Part shown: positions 1 through 12,933 of the stretch, in pieces
Layout: the number at the start of each line of letters is the position of its first letter
How positions within the stretch are numbered: the first letter of the stretch is position 1
NCBI GenBank assembly: GCA_022577435.1
Contig: JAKOON010000014.1
Location: 4,490,347-4,554,346 of the forward strand
Direction: 5' to 3'
Length of the DNA stretch: 64,000 nt
DNA from: Embiotoca jacksoni
Lineage: Eukaryota > Chordata > Actinopteri > Embiotocidae
The notes under the pieces: model-generated
Told to the model about the DNA's origin: nothing
Seen by the model: only the letters and a program-made list of their open reading frames with translations
Databases searched by the model: none
Program-made: the position numbers and the translations under genes

Positions 1-3000
1 AAAGACACTTTTGGATATTCTGGACCACACTTGACTGGACGTGATCTTTGAATTGGAACCTTACGAGTCTGCCAGAACAGAAATACAGCCAAGAACAGAT
101 TGGGATGTTTAGTTCTTTTCTCTGTGGCCCTGAAACGGTCAAAACTAGAAAGGAACTTAGACAGCGCCGACCTCTGCCAAGCTACATTGTCCACTCTTCT
201 TTGATGTGCAAGGTTTGTGGGGCAACCGCTACATATTTCTGGATATATTTGCAATTGTGCCAATATTTTACAAGTTCTGGTTCTCTTCTGTGACCAAATG
301 CTCCACAGTAGAAAACTGGCATTCGGGAACACCAGGACAAATCCTGGTGGGCAGCTTCTGTCCTGAGGACTTTCTTTTTCTCATCGAGCTATCGTGCATT
401 TATAGTTACCTGAACCTCGACAACGGCATGCATTGTGGCTGTTCGGAGAACACTCTTACAAGTGAAAAAAAAACTCCTTTAATGGAGTGTTATTATTCTA
501 TTATGATACTGCTGTCAGTTATTTCATTATAAGATGTTATCAATTCAGGACCATATTTCAAGTATCTTACATGAACTGAGCTTCCGGAAATCCATTTTTC
601 TACATTATCTCCACAGAGAAAGAAAGTGTGAAATGGAGAGGCGGAGATACGGACTGAAGCACAACATTACTTTTCCGCTATTATGCATCCTCAGCGATTA
701 TAGATTTGAAGTAGCCGGCGGGAGAAATCACTCAGTGTATGCCGTACAATTCAGTGAAGAGGGACCACATGAATCTGTGGGTACCTCCGATAGAAACCAA
801 TCTCTGTCTGAGAACCTGTATTTAAAAAATCACTCTGCTGAGAAATTTAAAGTAGGGGAACCATATGTCTCATTTCTTACATTCAATTTCCGTCATCAAA
901 GTTTCGGAAATTGCGTTTAAATAATGTCTGTGGGCCTCCGAAAGGCCTGCTGGTTTCCAATTGGGGATAATTCACTAATCACAACATGTCCAGCGTTCAC
1001 CCCCTCGTTGCCACAACATTGTCAGAATTTTAATATGTTTTACACAGCAGGGGGGGGGAGATTACATGGAGGAGGCTTGCAAACCGTCCTCAGTTACTTT
1101 GGGATTTCAAGGGGTCCTGATCTCCATTTGCTCATCAGAACCTAAGGGATCAAAAGAGAGCAGAAAACAAAAAATATCTTTGCGGGAGAAGAGCACATGG
1201 GCAGATAGCTGGCTTCTCTCTCTCTTTCCTTTTCCACTGTCATATCGACGCCTCTTATCTTTTAGACAATCCAGCGGGTGACCTCATATAATATATATAT
1301 AATGACTGGAAGGAAAGTGAAAGGTCAGGCTTGGTAGTTGTGTTTGAATCAAAGCAACCCCTGAGCCAGTCTCCTCTCACCGAATCTCCTCTTATCATTG
1401 CCGGTTAATATCCTTTGGTCTGTTGTGTTCTGGTACACAGACTGAGACGATAGGAGCATCTGTAACACTGCTGCAATACCTTTGACTGACTGGCAAGTTG
1501 CTGCACTGCATTCCCCTGTACATAGAGAAACTTTGGCGAAAATGGGCAAAGACTTTCGGATACCCTGAATTTGAATCAGGGGACTGACTTGTAACAAACA
1601 CACTGTCTAGCCTCTGAGTTGCAGTTGTGCTAATTTAAGATAACATGCCATGCCTGCTGCTGCCTTAAAATAACTCTCTATACTTAACCGAATTTAGCTT
1701 CGTATGCATTTGGTGTTTTGCTGTAGTTAAATGAGCTCAGCTTCCAGAGAGAGACACTAAAATTACCCTTTGGGCCCCTTTTTGAAAAAGTAAACAAGAG
1801 TAAGAACAAAATATTGACGCGTTAATTTTAAATCACTGAAAGAAGCCATTTAAACCTAGGCTAATCAAGATACTTGGTCAAGGTTATAAATATGTCGATT
1901 TTTACCTTTGAGAATCAAGCAAGGAAGTCCAGGGGGTTGAAATTGAAACAATAAAACAGAACACAAATTACATTATCCTGCTGTGAAACAGAAATAATTC
2001 TCAGCCACCCACTTCTTGGCTTTCCGGTCCGTTTGCTTTGGCTGCTGTGATTCACTGAACTCGTGTAGTATAACAATACTTATGTTTCAGAAGCACAACC
2101 AGAGGGATTGTGGACCCCAAAAAATAAGGTGCAAACGACTTGAACTGTGGTGCGATGGTACTTGGGTTCTCTAACATGACAGCATGATGAAAATGCACGT
2201 GAAGACAATCATAGCTCCCCACCCCCCTCCTCACTGGATTTGGCTTCCTGTAACTTCCTTTTGTTACACAAAACGTAAAAAATAAAAGTGTACGTGGCTT
2301 CTTTTTGCGTCATCTCCGTGATGAAATCAAAACTTTTCACATCCCAGTGGTCACAAAAACACGTGTAACTCAGGTACTGATGTTAGTCAAGCAATGCAAC
2401 CTGGAATACTTACTCAGGAAGGTTATTGCTTCCACCAGCTCCATTTACATTGCTGTGCTGCACTCCGTTTGTACGCAACTGGAACAGTCTCTGGACTTTT
2501 CAATCGCACCTTGTATATGTATGTATGGACGATGCACCCCATGTTTGCCTTTGGCTTAGTTTAAAATGCTAATGCTGAAGTCAAGTATCGACCAATATCA
2601 CTGCATTAAAATAGATTAGAGGAGATTAAGGCAGCTGCTCAACGAGAGAGACCGTTTAATATGTCTAATATGGTCTGTGTACAGTGTTCAGGGTTTGTAT
2701 CTGGAAATCTGTCTTTCCTGAAACCGTCAGGCATGTGTATGATATTAAGTTTAATTTTTCCCCACACAGCCATCTTGCCATATATCGCAGGTGGTTGTTA
2801 TCAAACTGCAGGTGTCAGAAATAAAATGGCAGGTGTTGGACACACTGCAATTCATGTTCAATATTCTGCACTGTATTGGCAGGAAATACACAAAGACGAC
2901 ATTGTGAAGAGTGTCGGTTTGAACAGAAGCACTGAACTGGCTCATCCTTGATGTTTGTAGAAAAACATTTGAAAACATAAATACAAATTTGATTTCAATC

Positions 3001-3593
3001 CTCATTTATTTATTTTGAATTTAAAAACTGTTTTCAGTACTTTACCTGATCCAGTTATTTGCCTTATTCCCCTCTTTTAATGCCTTTATTTATTATCATG
3101 TAACTATTTGGATCTATAGCAGCTAGCACACTAACATGAAAAGCAGATAAATATCATGAATCACTTTTAGAATGCATGGAAATGCATAATTGATCTTGGA
3201 AACAATAAATATGATTTAACATTCCTGCTTATATTCAGGTTTTATTCAGTTAGAAGGCATGCGATAAAAAAGTCCTGGTAAAAACATTCTCTGAGCTTAA
3301 AATATTTTATCCCAAATATTTAACATTTGTGATGAATTTGATCAGTTGGTGCAAAGTGTGGTTTGTTGAATACACAAGTAGTAAGGTAACTGTCGTGACT
3401 CATGTTTTGACCCAATGTAGAAAGATGCCAACATAATACGTTGTCGTTCCCATAACGGCATTAACAACGTGATTGTATGTAAACTCACATCAGAGATTTT
3501 GAATCAACAGAATATGGATGCAGATGGATATATAGGAAGGTATAATATAGGACAGACTATGAACTAAAACTTACTGTGTCATTGTCTTCGCAG
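1..3593 (+). other. sgcd: 3' part of the upstream sgcd intron
   Basis: This is non-coding sequence before the first visible exon. It ends in the acceptor TTGTCTTCGCAG at 3582-3593. I looked for the preceding sarcoglycan exon, which carries the start codon, the conserved cytoplasmic GIYGWRKR motif and the transmembrane helix, and did not find it, so that exon lies upstream of the window. The open frames here (for example 534-920) have no splice context and no recognisable similarity. No clear mobile element was recognised in this stretch. Confidence 0.7.
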
Positions 3594-3695
3594 GATGGCA
3601 TGGGCAACCTCAGAATAACGGAGAAGGGCCTGAAACTGGAGGGGGACTCCGAGTTCCTCCAGCCCCTCTATGCCAAAGAAATCCAGTCCAAACCA
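3594..3695 (+). CDS. sgcd: delta-sarcoglycan exon 3 (family numbering)
   Basis: This 102-nt exon encodes 34 codons in phase 0, from DGMGNLRITEKGLKLEG to KEIQSKP. It is flanked by the acceptor TTCGCAG and the donor GTAAGT. The peptide starts just outside the membrane in the extracellular stalk and corresponds to about residue 64 of the human protein. From memory it differs from human SGCD by a single residue (K for R near the end). At the matching positions gamma-sarcoglycan reads GMGHLCVTKDG and zeta reads GMGNLRVTKKG, so delta is clearly the best assignment. Delta-sarcoglycan is a type II glycoprotein that joins beta-, gamma- and alpha-sarcoglycan in the dystrophin-associated complex of the sarcolemma. 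The exon size equals that of exon 3 in the mammalian paralogues as I recall it. Confidence 0.95.
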
Positions 3696-4924
3696 GTAAG
3701 TAACTCACACAAAGACACACTTTACATGCCACATACACAGCTGTTCACGCTTTAATCCCTTTCAGAGATGGAAGCAACGTTGATGGCATTAAAATTACGG
3801 TATCAGGGAGCTGCCCGCCATTGCAGTGAAAATGAGATAACAAGACCATAACCAAACCGTTGAGATTGAACAATTTGAGTAATTTCCCGTATTGTGTCTT
3901 GGCATGTGTGAATATGGCCATAAGGTACATTAATGTGAAAGTCAACGGTGATTGAAAGACAAAACTCCTTCCAAACAATGCCTGTGATTAGAGCACAGAT
4001 GCTTAAGTGTCCTTTACTTAGCTGTTGTGATTGGGAAGTACACTGTATGTAAAATTGTCCATTGTCAATGCGCCCTATTCTTTAGGACTTGAGAGAGACA
4101 TTCGATTGACGGAAATAGTTAAATGTCAAATGAGGCTTTAGATAAACACACATTAGAATTTAACGTCAGATTGTTCGAAAGGTAGACAGTCTAATGTTTG
4201 TAATGTAAGATTTTCTGGGCCAACTAGCTCATTCTGCTACCATCACAATCCAACATTGGATAAGTGGCCAAAGATGGATGCTTGGATGGACCTTTGAGAA
4301 AAAAACAACATGCCCTTTCTACACGTGAGCTGCACATGTACAATGTCACCTACCTCACAATTGAAGCTACTTTAGTCCTCAAACAATCGTCTTTACATCA
4401 GCAATTAGTGTCACATCGCACTCGCATATAACATTTCCCAAATTAATGCGAGACTGCCTGTTACCTCATTTTAAGAGTAAATTACTTTCTAGCCAATAAT
4501 GTTATTTGTTTCATAATTTTAGCTACGACAGCAAAACATATACTGAGTTGCGCAACACTGGTCTACCGGCAATATGGTGTGAGGGAGTGCAGTGGTGTGA
4601 AGTGTCTAATGATTGTAAGTGCGATGGTGTGAATTAGAGTGCTGAGGCATCACACAGAGGAAAAAGCATGTGAGAAAAACCCATTGAGAGTCAAACTGGC
4701 ACAAGTGTTACCACCTTAACTGCATTTACAACTATTGATCTCAAAGTGTAAAAATTTTGCTCGAACAAATCTAAAATTCCGCTTGTCGACGATTTCTAAA
4801 ACCACCCCTTACAGAGATCCTTTTGAAGGAAACACGACTGTACATGTTCTCACAAGGGCAGCTGGAAACCATCCATCTTTTTATTTCCATATATATTTTG
4901 GGCAGGTTACAGTGTTAGCAGGCT

Positions 4925-5235
4925 AAGCCAAGTAGTCCAAGTGTACTGTTCTCCATCCACTCCTCCTGGGGGATCCTGGAGCATTCTCGGGTCAGGCAGG
5001 ATATGCAGCCCTTTCTGGTGTTCTCTGGGTCTGGCATTGAATCTCCTCTAAGTCTGATGTGTCCACACAAAAAAACTCCACAGGGAGCAATGCTTGTAGT
5101 CCGAGTTTGGCCCTGATGTACCAGTCTTTGCCTCAATCGCCAGGCCCCGAATACCCAACCAATGAAGCTCATTCCAGCTATTTGTTTGGTATCCCATTCT
5201 TTGTCATTCCCCAAAGACTGGGACCGTGAAGCTGA
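4925..5235 (-). mobile_element. LINE reverse-transcriptase ORF, decayed 3' end
   Basis: Read on the minus strand, this segment resembles the C-terminal end of the reverse-transcriptase ORF of an abundant fish non-LTR retrotransposon. The frame includes SCLTRECSRIPQEEWMENS, which parallels the common fish motif of an arginine-rich stretch, a tryptophan block (SRLAWERLGIP-EEL) and a leucine-rich tail. The plus strand shows the matching DNA signature at 4973-5000 (CCTGGGGGATCCTGGAGCAT) and the phrase AAGCTCATTCCAGCTATTTG near 5166. Many substitutions and no catalytic domain remain, so it is an old 5'-truncated relic. The family assignment is from memory and I cannot name the clade reliably. Confidence 0.6.
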
Positions 5236-7356
5236 AATATACAACAACCAGGGTCTTTTGAAAAACCCTGCCTATGTTAGATGCACGTCTTTGTTCATAA
5301 TCAATCAGCTACAGATTTATTCTACGTCACATTATAACAAGACAGGACATCAAATATTGTGATGACAACTACATTCCCATTGAGTCCACCGTCACAGCAA
5401 CTGCAACAGTGGTCGATTATTCGGGGGTGTTAGAATGACCTATATTTACAGCAACCTCTAGTGGTCACAGGAATTATGATGCAAGTAATAGAGAAGCTCA
5501 GGTGATGAAATAGAAAGAGTGGAAAAAAAAATCCAAAAAGGAAGGTAGATTGAGATTGGTTGGATTGATCAATCAAAGGACTTTCACCCAGGTGACCGTT
5601 GTTTGTTGGTTGGTACTAGATTGAATCAGCTGCTCTAAACTGTACACTGATGTGATTGGTTGAAGTGTATACTACTGTAACTCTAATCCCTTTCTACAGA
5701 AGCCAGAACGTAAAAGCCATTTACAAACAGAGCTTCCCTCCCGCTGTTCCAATCTAGCACCAACCCTGTTTGTCGCTTGTAAAACCAAATGTTTACTTTG
5801 ACTTATTTTAATCGAATATGTATTTAACATGTGACACATACGCATTGTAACGTACTACATATGCATAACATAAGTCACCTTGTGTACGTAACACGCTCAA
5901 ATGACCTATTCTGTTGTTTAGCTGTGAGGACATTCTGGTCCTACACAGGGCACTTAAAACATATATGTATTTTTGAGAGTCAGTGGAACTTGACCTGTCG
6001 TGTCATTGCAAGACATGAAAATCACAGGAAGGGAAATGACACAAAGCAGCATGTCTTACCGTTGGTACGTGTCATTTCACTGCATATATTCTCATTTCAC
6101 GATGTGCTAAGATGCATGACGTAGTGTCACGTCGTGTCGTTAGAAGACAAGAACAAGTCTTGCGACGTAATAATGCAATCGATGTTCTACGAGGACAAGA
6201 TGAGCCATGTCACCACCAGACTTGTCATGCCATGTAATTTCATGTCGTTACGACGACCGGCATGCGGCCCCATTAGGGCAAATGTCTCAGGCCAGGTGGT
6301 CTTGGCGGGGAAACAAACACATACGACAACCCAGCCCGTGTTATTAACATGTTTTTCTCCAGCGTGCTCCACAGAGCTACAAATTCAGCATGAGTTGTTT
6401 TTTTTGGGGTTTTTTTGCAGGAAGTCTTTTGGTGTTTACTGATCCAAATGCAAAGTCTGTCTGTAGGTCCCCCTGGTATGTTTCAGTTTCCGAATTAGCA
6501 TTCTGAGGTGCATTCGTCCTTACAACAACCGTAGGAGGAATATCCAAAGCCTCGAGGTGTCAGAGAAATAGAGAGATGGGCCCGATAAAGTGAAAGGCGC
6601 CCTCTCCCTCTGTCTCTTTTATTCTGGCAGTAATAATCTGCTGTGTGCAGGTAGCGGACGGACGGCTTGATAATGCAAAAGAGAGCTGTGTTGCGTTATC
6701 TCCGGTGTCTTGGACCTTACGCAGGCTGTGCGGGAGGATGAGCGACGGAGATGGGAGACCGTGGGGGAGGGGAGGCGAGAGCAATGATAGAGATGGAGAT
6801 GAGGAGGAAGAGGAAGGGGAAGAAGCAGTAATAGAGACAGAAACGGGGAGACAGATGGAGAAGGACTGAATTAGAACAAGAGAGAGACGGGAAGCCAGCG
6901 AGCGTGGTTTGACAGGCAGCGTCGCGCAGGAGGAGGCCAAGTTCAGCACCGGCTCAAACAAGCCCAACGTGTTCACTGTGGGATATTGTGGCACAGTAAA
7001 ATATTCAAATTGAAATGAAGTCCCTGCTTCTCCGCTGCGCAGCTGTGGATTACAATAATAATATCCCAAATGCATTCATTTGCATTCGGCACTGCATTCA
7101 GACAGGTTTTTGTTGGTGTGACTGAGACGAGATTTTAAACGGCAAACACGACGTCACGGCATCACGGATGATCTTTATATCATGACGTTTAATCGCTACT
7201 CACGGTTGCACCGAATGTTGCTCTTTTCTTATAAGAGTTGACCGAATTCTAAAGAGTTATGTGTAAAGGTGTGATAACTCCACACACACTGTACCTCACC
7301 TCTCCAAAGTGTTTCAGCGTCTTTCAGCTCAGTTGTTTTGGTTTTCTAAACATACC

Positions 7357-7371
7357 GGGGGGGGGGGGGGG
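7357..7371 (+). repeat. Poly-G tract (15 G)
   Basis: An uninterrupted run of G that could form a quadruplex, or could simply be a sequencing-length uncertainty. Confidence 0.9.
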
Positions 7372-8070
7372 TTTCGGTTCACTCTTTTTCTCGTTTTTCC
7401 AGCTCAAAACAAGCCCTGTTTAGTCACTTCTGTGCTCCAATATCCAGCAGCACATGGTTGACAGATATTTCTGCGGCTGGCTGGTGAACATAGTGGAACG
7501 TTTAGCTGCTAAGGAACCAGATATTTCCCTTACAGGAATTTGTAAAAAACCAAGAAGAGTGAGTGAAGAGGGTTGAGTATTGTGCTTAGATGTGCCAGCA
7601 ACTCAAATAAATGCTAATATTATCTTTAGCTGTGTTTTCTAGGTGTGTAAATGAGCAGTTTGCTGACAATAGCTGCTTTGTTGACAGCTTCTTTTGCTGC
7701 CCCCTTGTGGCCAAAAAGTCAAGTTAAAAAAATAAAAAAAAAAATAAGAAGCATTATTTACTTGCCTCATACACTGACATTTGATTGTTAACTATCTTAA
7801 TAATGCCACATAAAATCCATATGAACTTGCTGGAAATAATGACTGTTTACTTTTTAGATAAATATATCTATTAACTTTTAGATGAAGGTGTATAAAACAT
7901 ATACACAAGGTAATAAAAGTAAAAAAAAGTTTAAAAAAAATGCAGATATGAAGTTACGCAGTCGAGAACCTGTCTTGAAACTGATTAACAGTTAAAAAAA
8001 AAATCTAGTAGCAGCAAATGTTTGTTTACCGGATACATGAGCTTACTTTTTAAAGGATAAACAAGCACCT

Positions 8071-8088
8071 TAATTGATTAATCAATTA
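8071..8088. promoter_or_regulatory. 18-bp palindrome of homeodomain-type sites
   Basis: TAATTGATTAATCAATTA is a perfect palindrome. It contains two overlapping TAAT-NN-ATTA units, the spacing favoured by paired-class homeodomain dimers. Regulatory function is inferred from the motif only. An AT-rich chance palindrome is possible. Confidence 0.3.
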
Positions 8089-9228
8089 TGCATCCACCAC
8101 TGTGCAAGCCTTGCTCATTACCGCTGACTTGACAGCTTTCTACAATACCTGTGTGCCCAGGCAGGAAGCTACAGATTTATTCTGAATCAACCGGGTGGAA
8201 TTTCTGAATTGTTGCATTGTTCCTGAAAAATGGCCCTTTGGCTCATCTTCCCGAGATTTAATTCAACCGGTAAGATGTTTGCAGTCTTTCGTAGCAGGCT
8301 TGGCTTCAAGAAAGATTTCTATAACCAACTGTGATTCACACATCTTCCTCCTCGTCCCTCGTGTAGCTCCTCTCTCTCGCTCTCTCTTTTTATTTTTTTC
8401 CCCCCTCCCAAATCCTCTGAAAGATGCGTCCTGCTGGGAGAGGCGTCCTGCTGGGAGTAATATGGTCTGTTGCATTAGTAACGACGAGAAGAGGGAGGCA
8501 GATTGAATCAGAGGCACCTCACAACAACAAACTAAACACGTGTACTGTACACAAACAGCCCTAAAGGACTCCTGCAGTGACCTCTCTGAGGTATTTCGAG
8601 AGACTGCAGGAAGATGGAGCGATAAGCCGGCTGCTATGAAACACTCGTGTTTTACTCTGTCGTGGTGATTTTTCAGCTGGGGAGAAAAACGGCATATTTT
8701 CATCAATGGGGCCAAATATTGATATTGGCATGTATGCTGGCAGGGGGTTGTGAAGCTCACGACAATTTAGCCGCTGGTTTACAGCGAGAGCAGTAGGCTG
8801 CAGTGGAGTTTATGACATCAGCATGTCGACAGTGTTTTTGTAATTACTGTTAGAAAGGGGCAGATGAAAGGTCTGCCACTTATGTTTGACTTGACAGTGG
8901 GGCTGCGACGGTGTGAGTTTTTCACAAGCGTCAACCAGCAGCGGCGTCACCCGTTGGTTCGTGAGCATATGTATCCATATTTGGGCGAGCTAGGGGGTCT
9001 GACTCGATCTGATCGGAGACCCGGCGATACGACGTCCTGCCCACCGATAGCTGTAGCCTGACTGCACCACAGGCCTGTCAATCAAACAGACACGCTCCCC
9101 AAAACACGGCTTTTTGAGGCTTATTTTATAATTAATGACAGGATTATTTCAAAATGGACAGCCAGAACACTAATCTGGATGAGTGAATTTAACAAATGAT
9201 ATGCAGAAAACAATTTTATGAGCGAAGT

Positions 9229-9366
9229 TGAATGGGAGTCTATGGAGCCGGAGGCTTTTTGGAGCCAACCTCTAGTGGCGCTCGATAGTATTGCAGTTTA
9301 AGCCACTTCCGCATCGGCCTAATTTTTTTAGAGCCGGAAGTTACGAACATTTTTATATACAGGCTC
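9229..9366 (+). repeat. Diverged fish dispersed repeat, copy 1
   Basis: The order of blocks (GGGAGTCTATGGAGCC, CCTCTAGTGGCG, TTGCAGTTTAAGCCACTTCC, TATATACAGGCTC) matches a short interspersed sequence that is common in percomorph fish genomes. A second, more diverged copy is at 57411-57550. The transposon class is not clear to me. Confidence 0.5.
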
Positions 9367-11193
9367 AGAAAATATCACGGTACGGCGGAATCACTGCATA
9401 TGAAATTTTGTTATTATTGTTATTATTATTATTATCGACCACATTGTTTGAAGTGCCATCAGAGGTACTTTTAATGGTGATCAAAAAGTTGACAGTTTAC
9501 TGGCGGTGCGGAACAGCTGAGCCTGAACTGTCTGTACATTCAACTCACACACATGTAACCTCCTCAGAGACACTCTGCATCCACATTTTTTGCGAACCTG
9601 ATAAAAGTCCTCGACGACAACCTCACGTTCATTTTGAAGACATCCGAAGTTATCCCACGCGGTTTTTAATCGCTCTTTCAGGGACCGCGGATGGTGATAT
9701 AATCAGTTTTTGTTTTCTCCACGGGCATCTGTGTTTGCATTTTTATTTATTTTTTTATTGGGAGTAAGCACTTGTGCACAGTGTGATAACCATCAATTTT
9801 AATACCACGGTGGCTGTGATACCGATATACTGCCCTGCTTGGCAGTTTAGGGATTGTCTCCTTATTTGGACAATTTGCAAGCGAACTAAATGAGTATAGT
9901 AACTAACTGATGGAGAGTACTTAATCCCTCTGATGTTCAGTGTTAATACTAAAATTAACAAAGACACCCACTTTGTTGCCTCGCCACCTCTGTGTTTCCA
10001 GGATTTTGAAAGGTCAGAGTACTTGACACATACCTGAGAACTATTTATCACACCTGACGTGGTGAAAAGACTCCACCGTTAATGTCGATGTAATTCTCAG
10101 CCCCGCAGCACCTTCTGTGCATCGACTATTTCCCAACTTCACGTTAGTTTTACATTCAGTGCGCGCCGCTTTGTGATTGTCATAACTTTTCCTTGTATAT
10201 CATACATTTGGTGTATTTACTGTGGGAACTTCAATAAGCTTGGGGAGAGCCATAATGTTATCAGTAATATACACACAAGGCATATCCCCTCCTCGGCTGC
10301 GAGCGCAGCACAATGGTCAGGCCGTTATCTCTAATTAAGAAGTTGACTGAGGCATGAAGATTAGTCGGGCACAGAAAGAGCAGAGTGTCCGACGTGATCA
10401 GCATTACAGATTGATGCAGGGCACTCTGGGAAATGGGAGTTATCAAACGGAGCAGGAGGCTCAAGTCTCAGCGGTCGGACACCTTTGTATTTCTTTCTTT
10501 GTGTCGGCGCGCTTTTACTTTCAGTATATGAGAGCATTTGCCCTCAAGTCAGGGCAGAGAAGAAAACAAAAAGGACAAAATAAAACAGGAGGCAGCAACA
10601 GCGACACAAAAACATAAAAGAATACGTCTACCACCCGGCTATAGAAAGCTTTGAGCTAAATGCTAATATCAGCATTCCAACATGCAATGATAATTCGGGT
10701 TAAATGCTATCTTTAGCATGAAACACGAAGTGCCGCCGAAGCTGTTGGCAGAAACGCAAAGGGATCGCACAAATTCTGAAAATGCATTCTGATGTTTGAA
10801 TTTTTTTTTTTTTATGCATTTAAGCATTTCAATCTGAAACCAGAAATGTCAGGCAGATGGTATCATTGAATAAGAAGTGGGTTAAATCATCAGGATTCAT
10901 CCACTCTGGATCATAAGTGTGTGTAAACTGCCATTTCTTGCCAATGCGTACAATGTTTGGGGAGAGTTTGACCTTGTTAACATGTCCGTATGGAGTTTTT
11001 TTTTTTTTTATATGCTACCATTTCTATCATTTCTGTTTTATAATACAGTTTTTACACATTCAGTTTCATGTGTTACTTACCTAAAGAACCTAGGTGGGTT
11101 TTGGGGGGTTTAGTCAGTGCCGGGAGAGGAACCTTTGTGATTATTCTCACTAACTTGCAAAGGCATCTCAATGTCATATGCAGAAGTTTGTTT

Positions 11194-11217
11194 GGATGGT
11201 TGGGTGAGCAACCATCC
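11194..11217. repeat. Perfect 9-bp-stem hairpin
   Basis: GGATGGTTG at 11194-11202 and CAACCATCC at 11209-11217 are exact reverse complements around a 6-nt loop. The site is about 400 bp upstream of exon 4. No function can be assigned. Confidence 0.6.
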
Positions 11218-11614
11218 GAGCGTGTCGTATCGGAGATTTGTAGTCTCGTCATAAACCACTCAAAGTTTGTCTGTTTCACTAGGATAAAAGTGATTTCCCA
11301 ACCCTAGACATGACTGTAACATTTGCTGAGTGTTACCAGTAGTTTTGTTAGGGTTAGACTTAGAGTTCAATTAAACTGGTGTTTTGATTAAAGGTCAGGG
11401 TTAAAGTTTTGGGCAGGAAATAAAGCTGGGATAGTCTTGGTACAGTAAGGGTTGGTAAGGTCAGTTGAGTCCCCTTAAAAAAAAAAAAGGGTTCGTAACC
11501 TGTAATCAAAGGGTTGGTCATTCAGTGCTCACACTTATGTTCAAAAAAGCATGAATACTTTTATAACTATTGCACTTCAAAGTGAGATGAATAACGTGGT
11601 TGATCTGTCCGCAG

Positions 11615-11702
11615 GGCCGTCCGCTGTTCCTGCAGTCGTCCAGAAACGTGTCAGTCAATATCGTCAACAGCAACAACCAGCTGCTCACGCAGCTCGTAAC
11701 AG
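11615..11702 (+). CDS. sgcd: delta-sarcoglycan exon 4 (family numbering)
   Basis: This 88-nt exon encodes 29 codons plus one nucleotide (phase 0 in, phase 1 out). It reads GRPLFLQSSRNVSVNIVNS, then NNQLLTQLVT and the first base of a glycine codon. It is bounded by the acceptor TCCGCAG and the donor GTAAGA. RNVSV carries an N-V-S sequon at the position where mammalian paralogues have N-V-T, so N-glycosylation of the ectodomain is probably conserved. The 88-nt size matches exon 4 of the mammalian family as I recall it. The first half is more diverged from mammalian delta than exon 3 is (RPLFLQSS against NALYFKSA). Confidence 0.93.
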
Positions 11703-12896
11703 GTAAGACTCAGCAGGACACACTCGCACCGCTTTCATTCAGCTTATCGATGTTTCCGTCAGGTGAAAAAAACATCAATTCTGACATCAGTCATGACACA
11801 AATTTGTGTTATTAGTCTGGTAACAGTTTGCGTACGAAAAAGCGAGTACTCGGGCAAGATTTTACATTTTATATTTATTGTCACTGGAAAAAAAAAAACA
11901 TCATGAAGTTTGATTAAATCTCCAACTCAGTATCTCCCAACAGTTGTTTTTTTTGGTTGTAGTTTCTGCTCCTATTTCCTAAATAGTTCAGCCATTTACA
12001 TTTTGTTTCATTTTAAGAGTTTTTTTTATTACGTCAGATTAGTTAAAAACTATCCTTTATAGCAAATGTCAGAGAAAAGTAAGGTCTGTGCAGCATTTGA
12101 TGGCTTATTTGTCATTTTGCTACTTATTAGAGTTGACCTTTTCCAACACAGACTCAGATTAGAAACCATTGCTATAAACTGCCAGAAGACATTATTATTT
12201 CCACCATTATACATGAATATATCATGAATTGTTTCCTTTGTTCCCTTTAAGTCTTCCAGCAGAGGCCTCAATCAACCCAACATGACTCTGTGATTGAACT
12301 TTTTTTCTTCACAATTCCCCATTCTTCACCTGTCACACTCTAATAGAGTTGACAGTCTTTGGCGAATGGAAATCACTTTGTGCAAACATGCACAGGAAGT
12401 GTCTCTGGCGTGAAAAAGTGCACCGACATTTGCCTTCTGGGTCTGCAGAGGAGGGAGACGAAAGTCTGCTCCGATGTTTTTCTCGTGGATGACTAAGCGG
12501 CGTTCATGTACGTCCCAGATGGAGAGTGACAGAATCAATTAAGCGCGCGTCAATCAGTCACCCTCGGCGCGGAGCGTTTTCTGCTGCCGCATGAGACAAA
12601 GCAATTTGAGTCGGAGAGAGTTGTCTACATTTGCTTGTTTGTTGTGACACTAGTCACAGTTTTGGGAACTTGCATCTGAGTGTTTTCTCAAGTTTTTCCC
12701 GCAGACTTTGAGGGAAATGTGTTTTTTTTTTTTTTTTTTTTTACACTAATGGTTGGGTGCTCCGCAACTGTAAGACCAAATGAGCAACCATGGGCTCGAT
12801 GGATAAGAAACAAATACTTCAATATTTATTGTATTTTGAAAAACAATAAGTAGGATTAAAAAAATTAAAAAAAATCAGCAAACAAATTACTTCTGC

Positions 12897-12899
<3 letters not shown>

Positions 12900-12931
<32 letters not shown>
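12900..12931 (+). repeat. (AT)n microsatellite
   Basis: About 16 uninterrupted AT dinucleotides. Confidence 0.95.

Positions 12932-12933
<2 letters not shown>

Larger units (their letters stand above)
3696..11614 (+). other. sgcd: sgcd intron 3
   Basis: This 7.9 kb phase-0 intron runs from the donor GTAAGT at 3696 to the acceptor TCTGTCCGCAG ending at 11614. It holds a decayed LINE fragment (4925-5235), a diverged fish dispersed repeat (9229-9366), a short G tract (7357-7371) and an 18-bp homeodomain-like palindrome (8071-8088). The stretch 6730-6900 is purine-rich on the plus strand, which creates a spurious 171-codon serine/proline-rich frame on the minus strand. No nested gene is supported. 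Confidence 0.85.

Noticed and set aside
6560..7075. 171-codon minus-strand frame
   Set aside because: Serine/proline/leucine-rich composition caused by a purine-rich plus strand. No splice context, no recognisable domain.
11340..11475. GGTTAGGG-like words suggesting interstitial telomere repeat
   Set aside because: Only scattered, imperfect words. No run of TTAGGG units.
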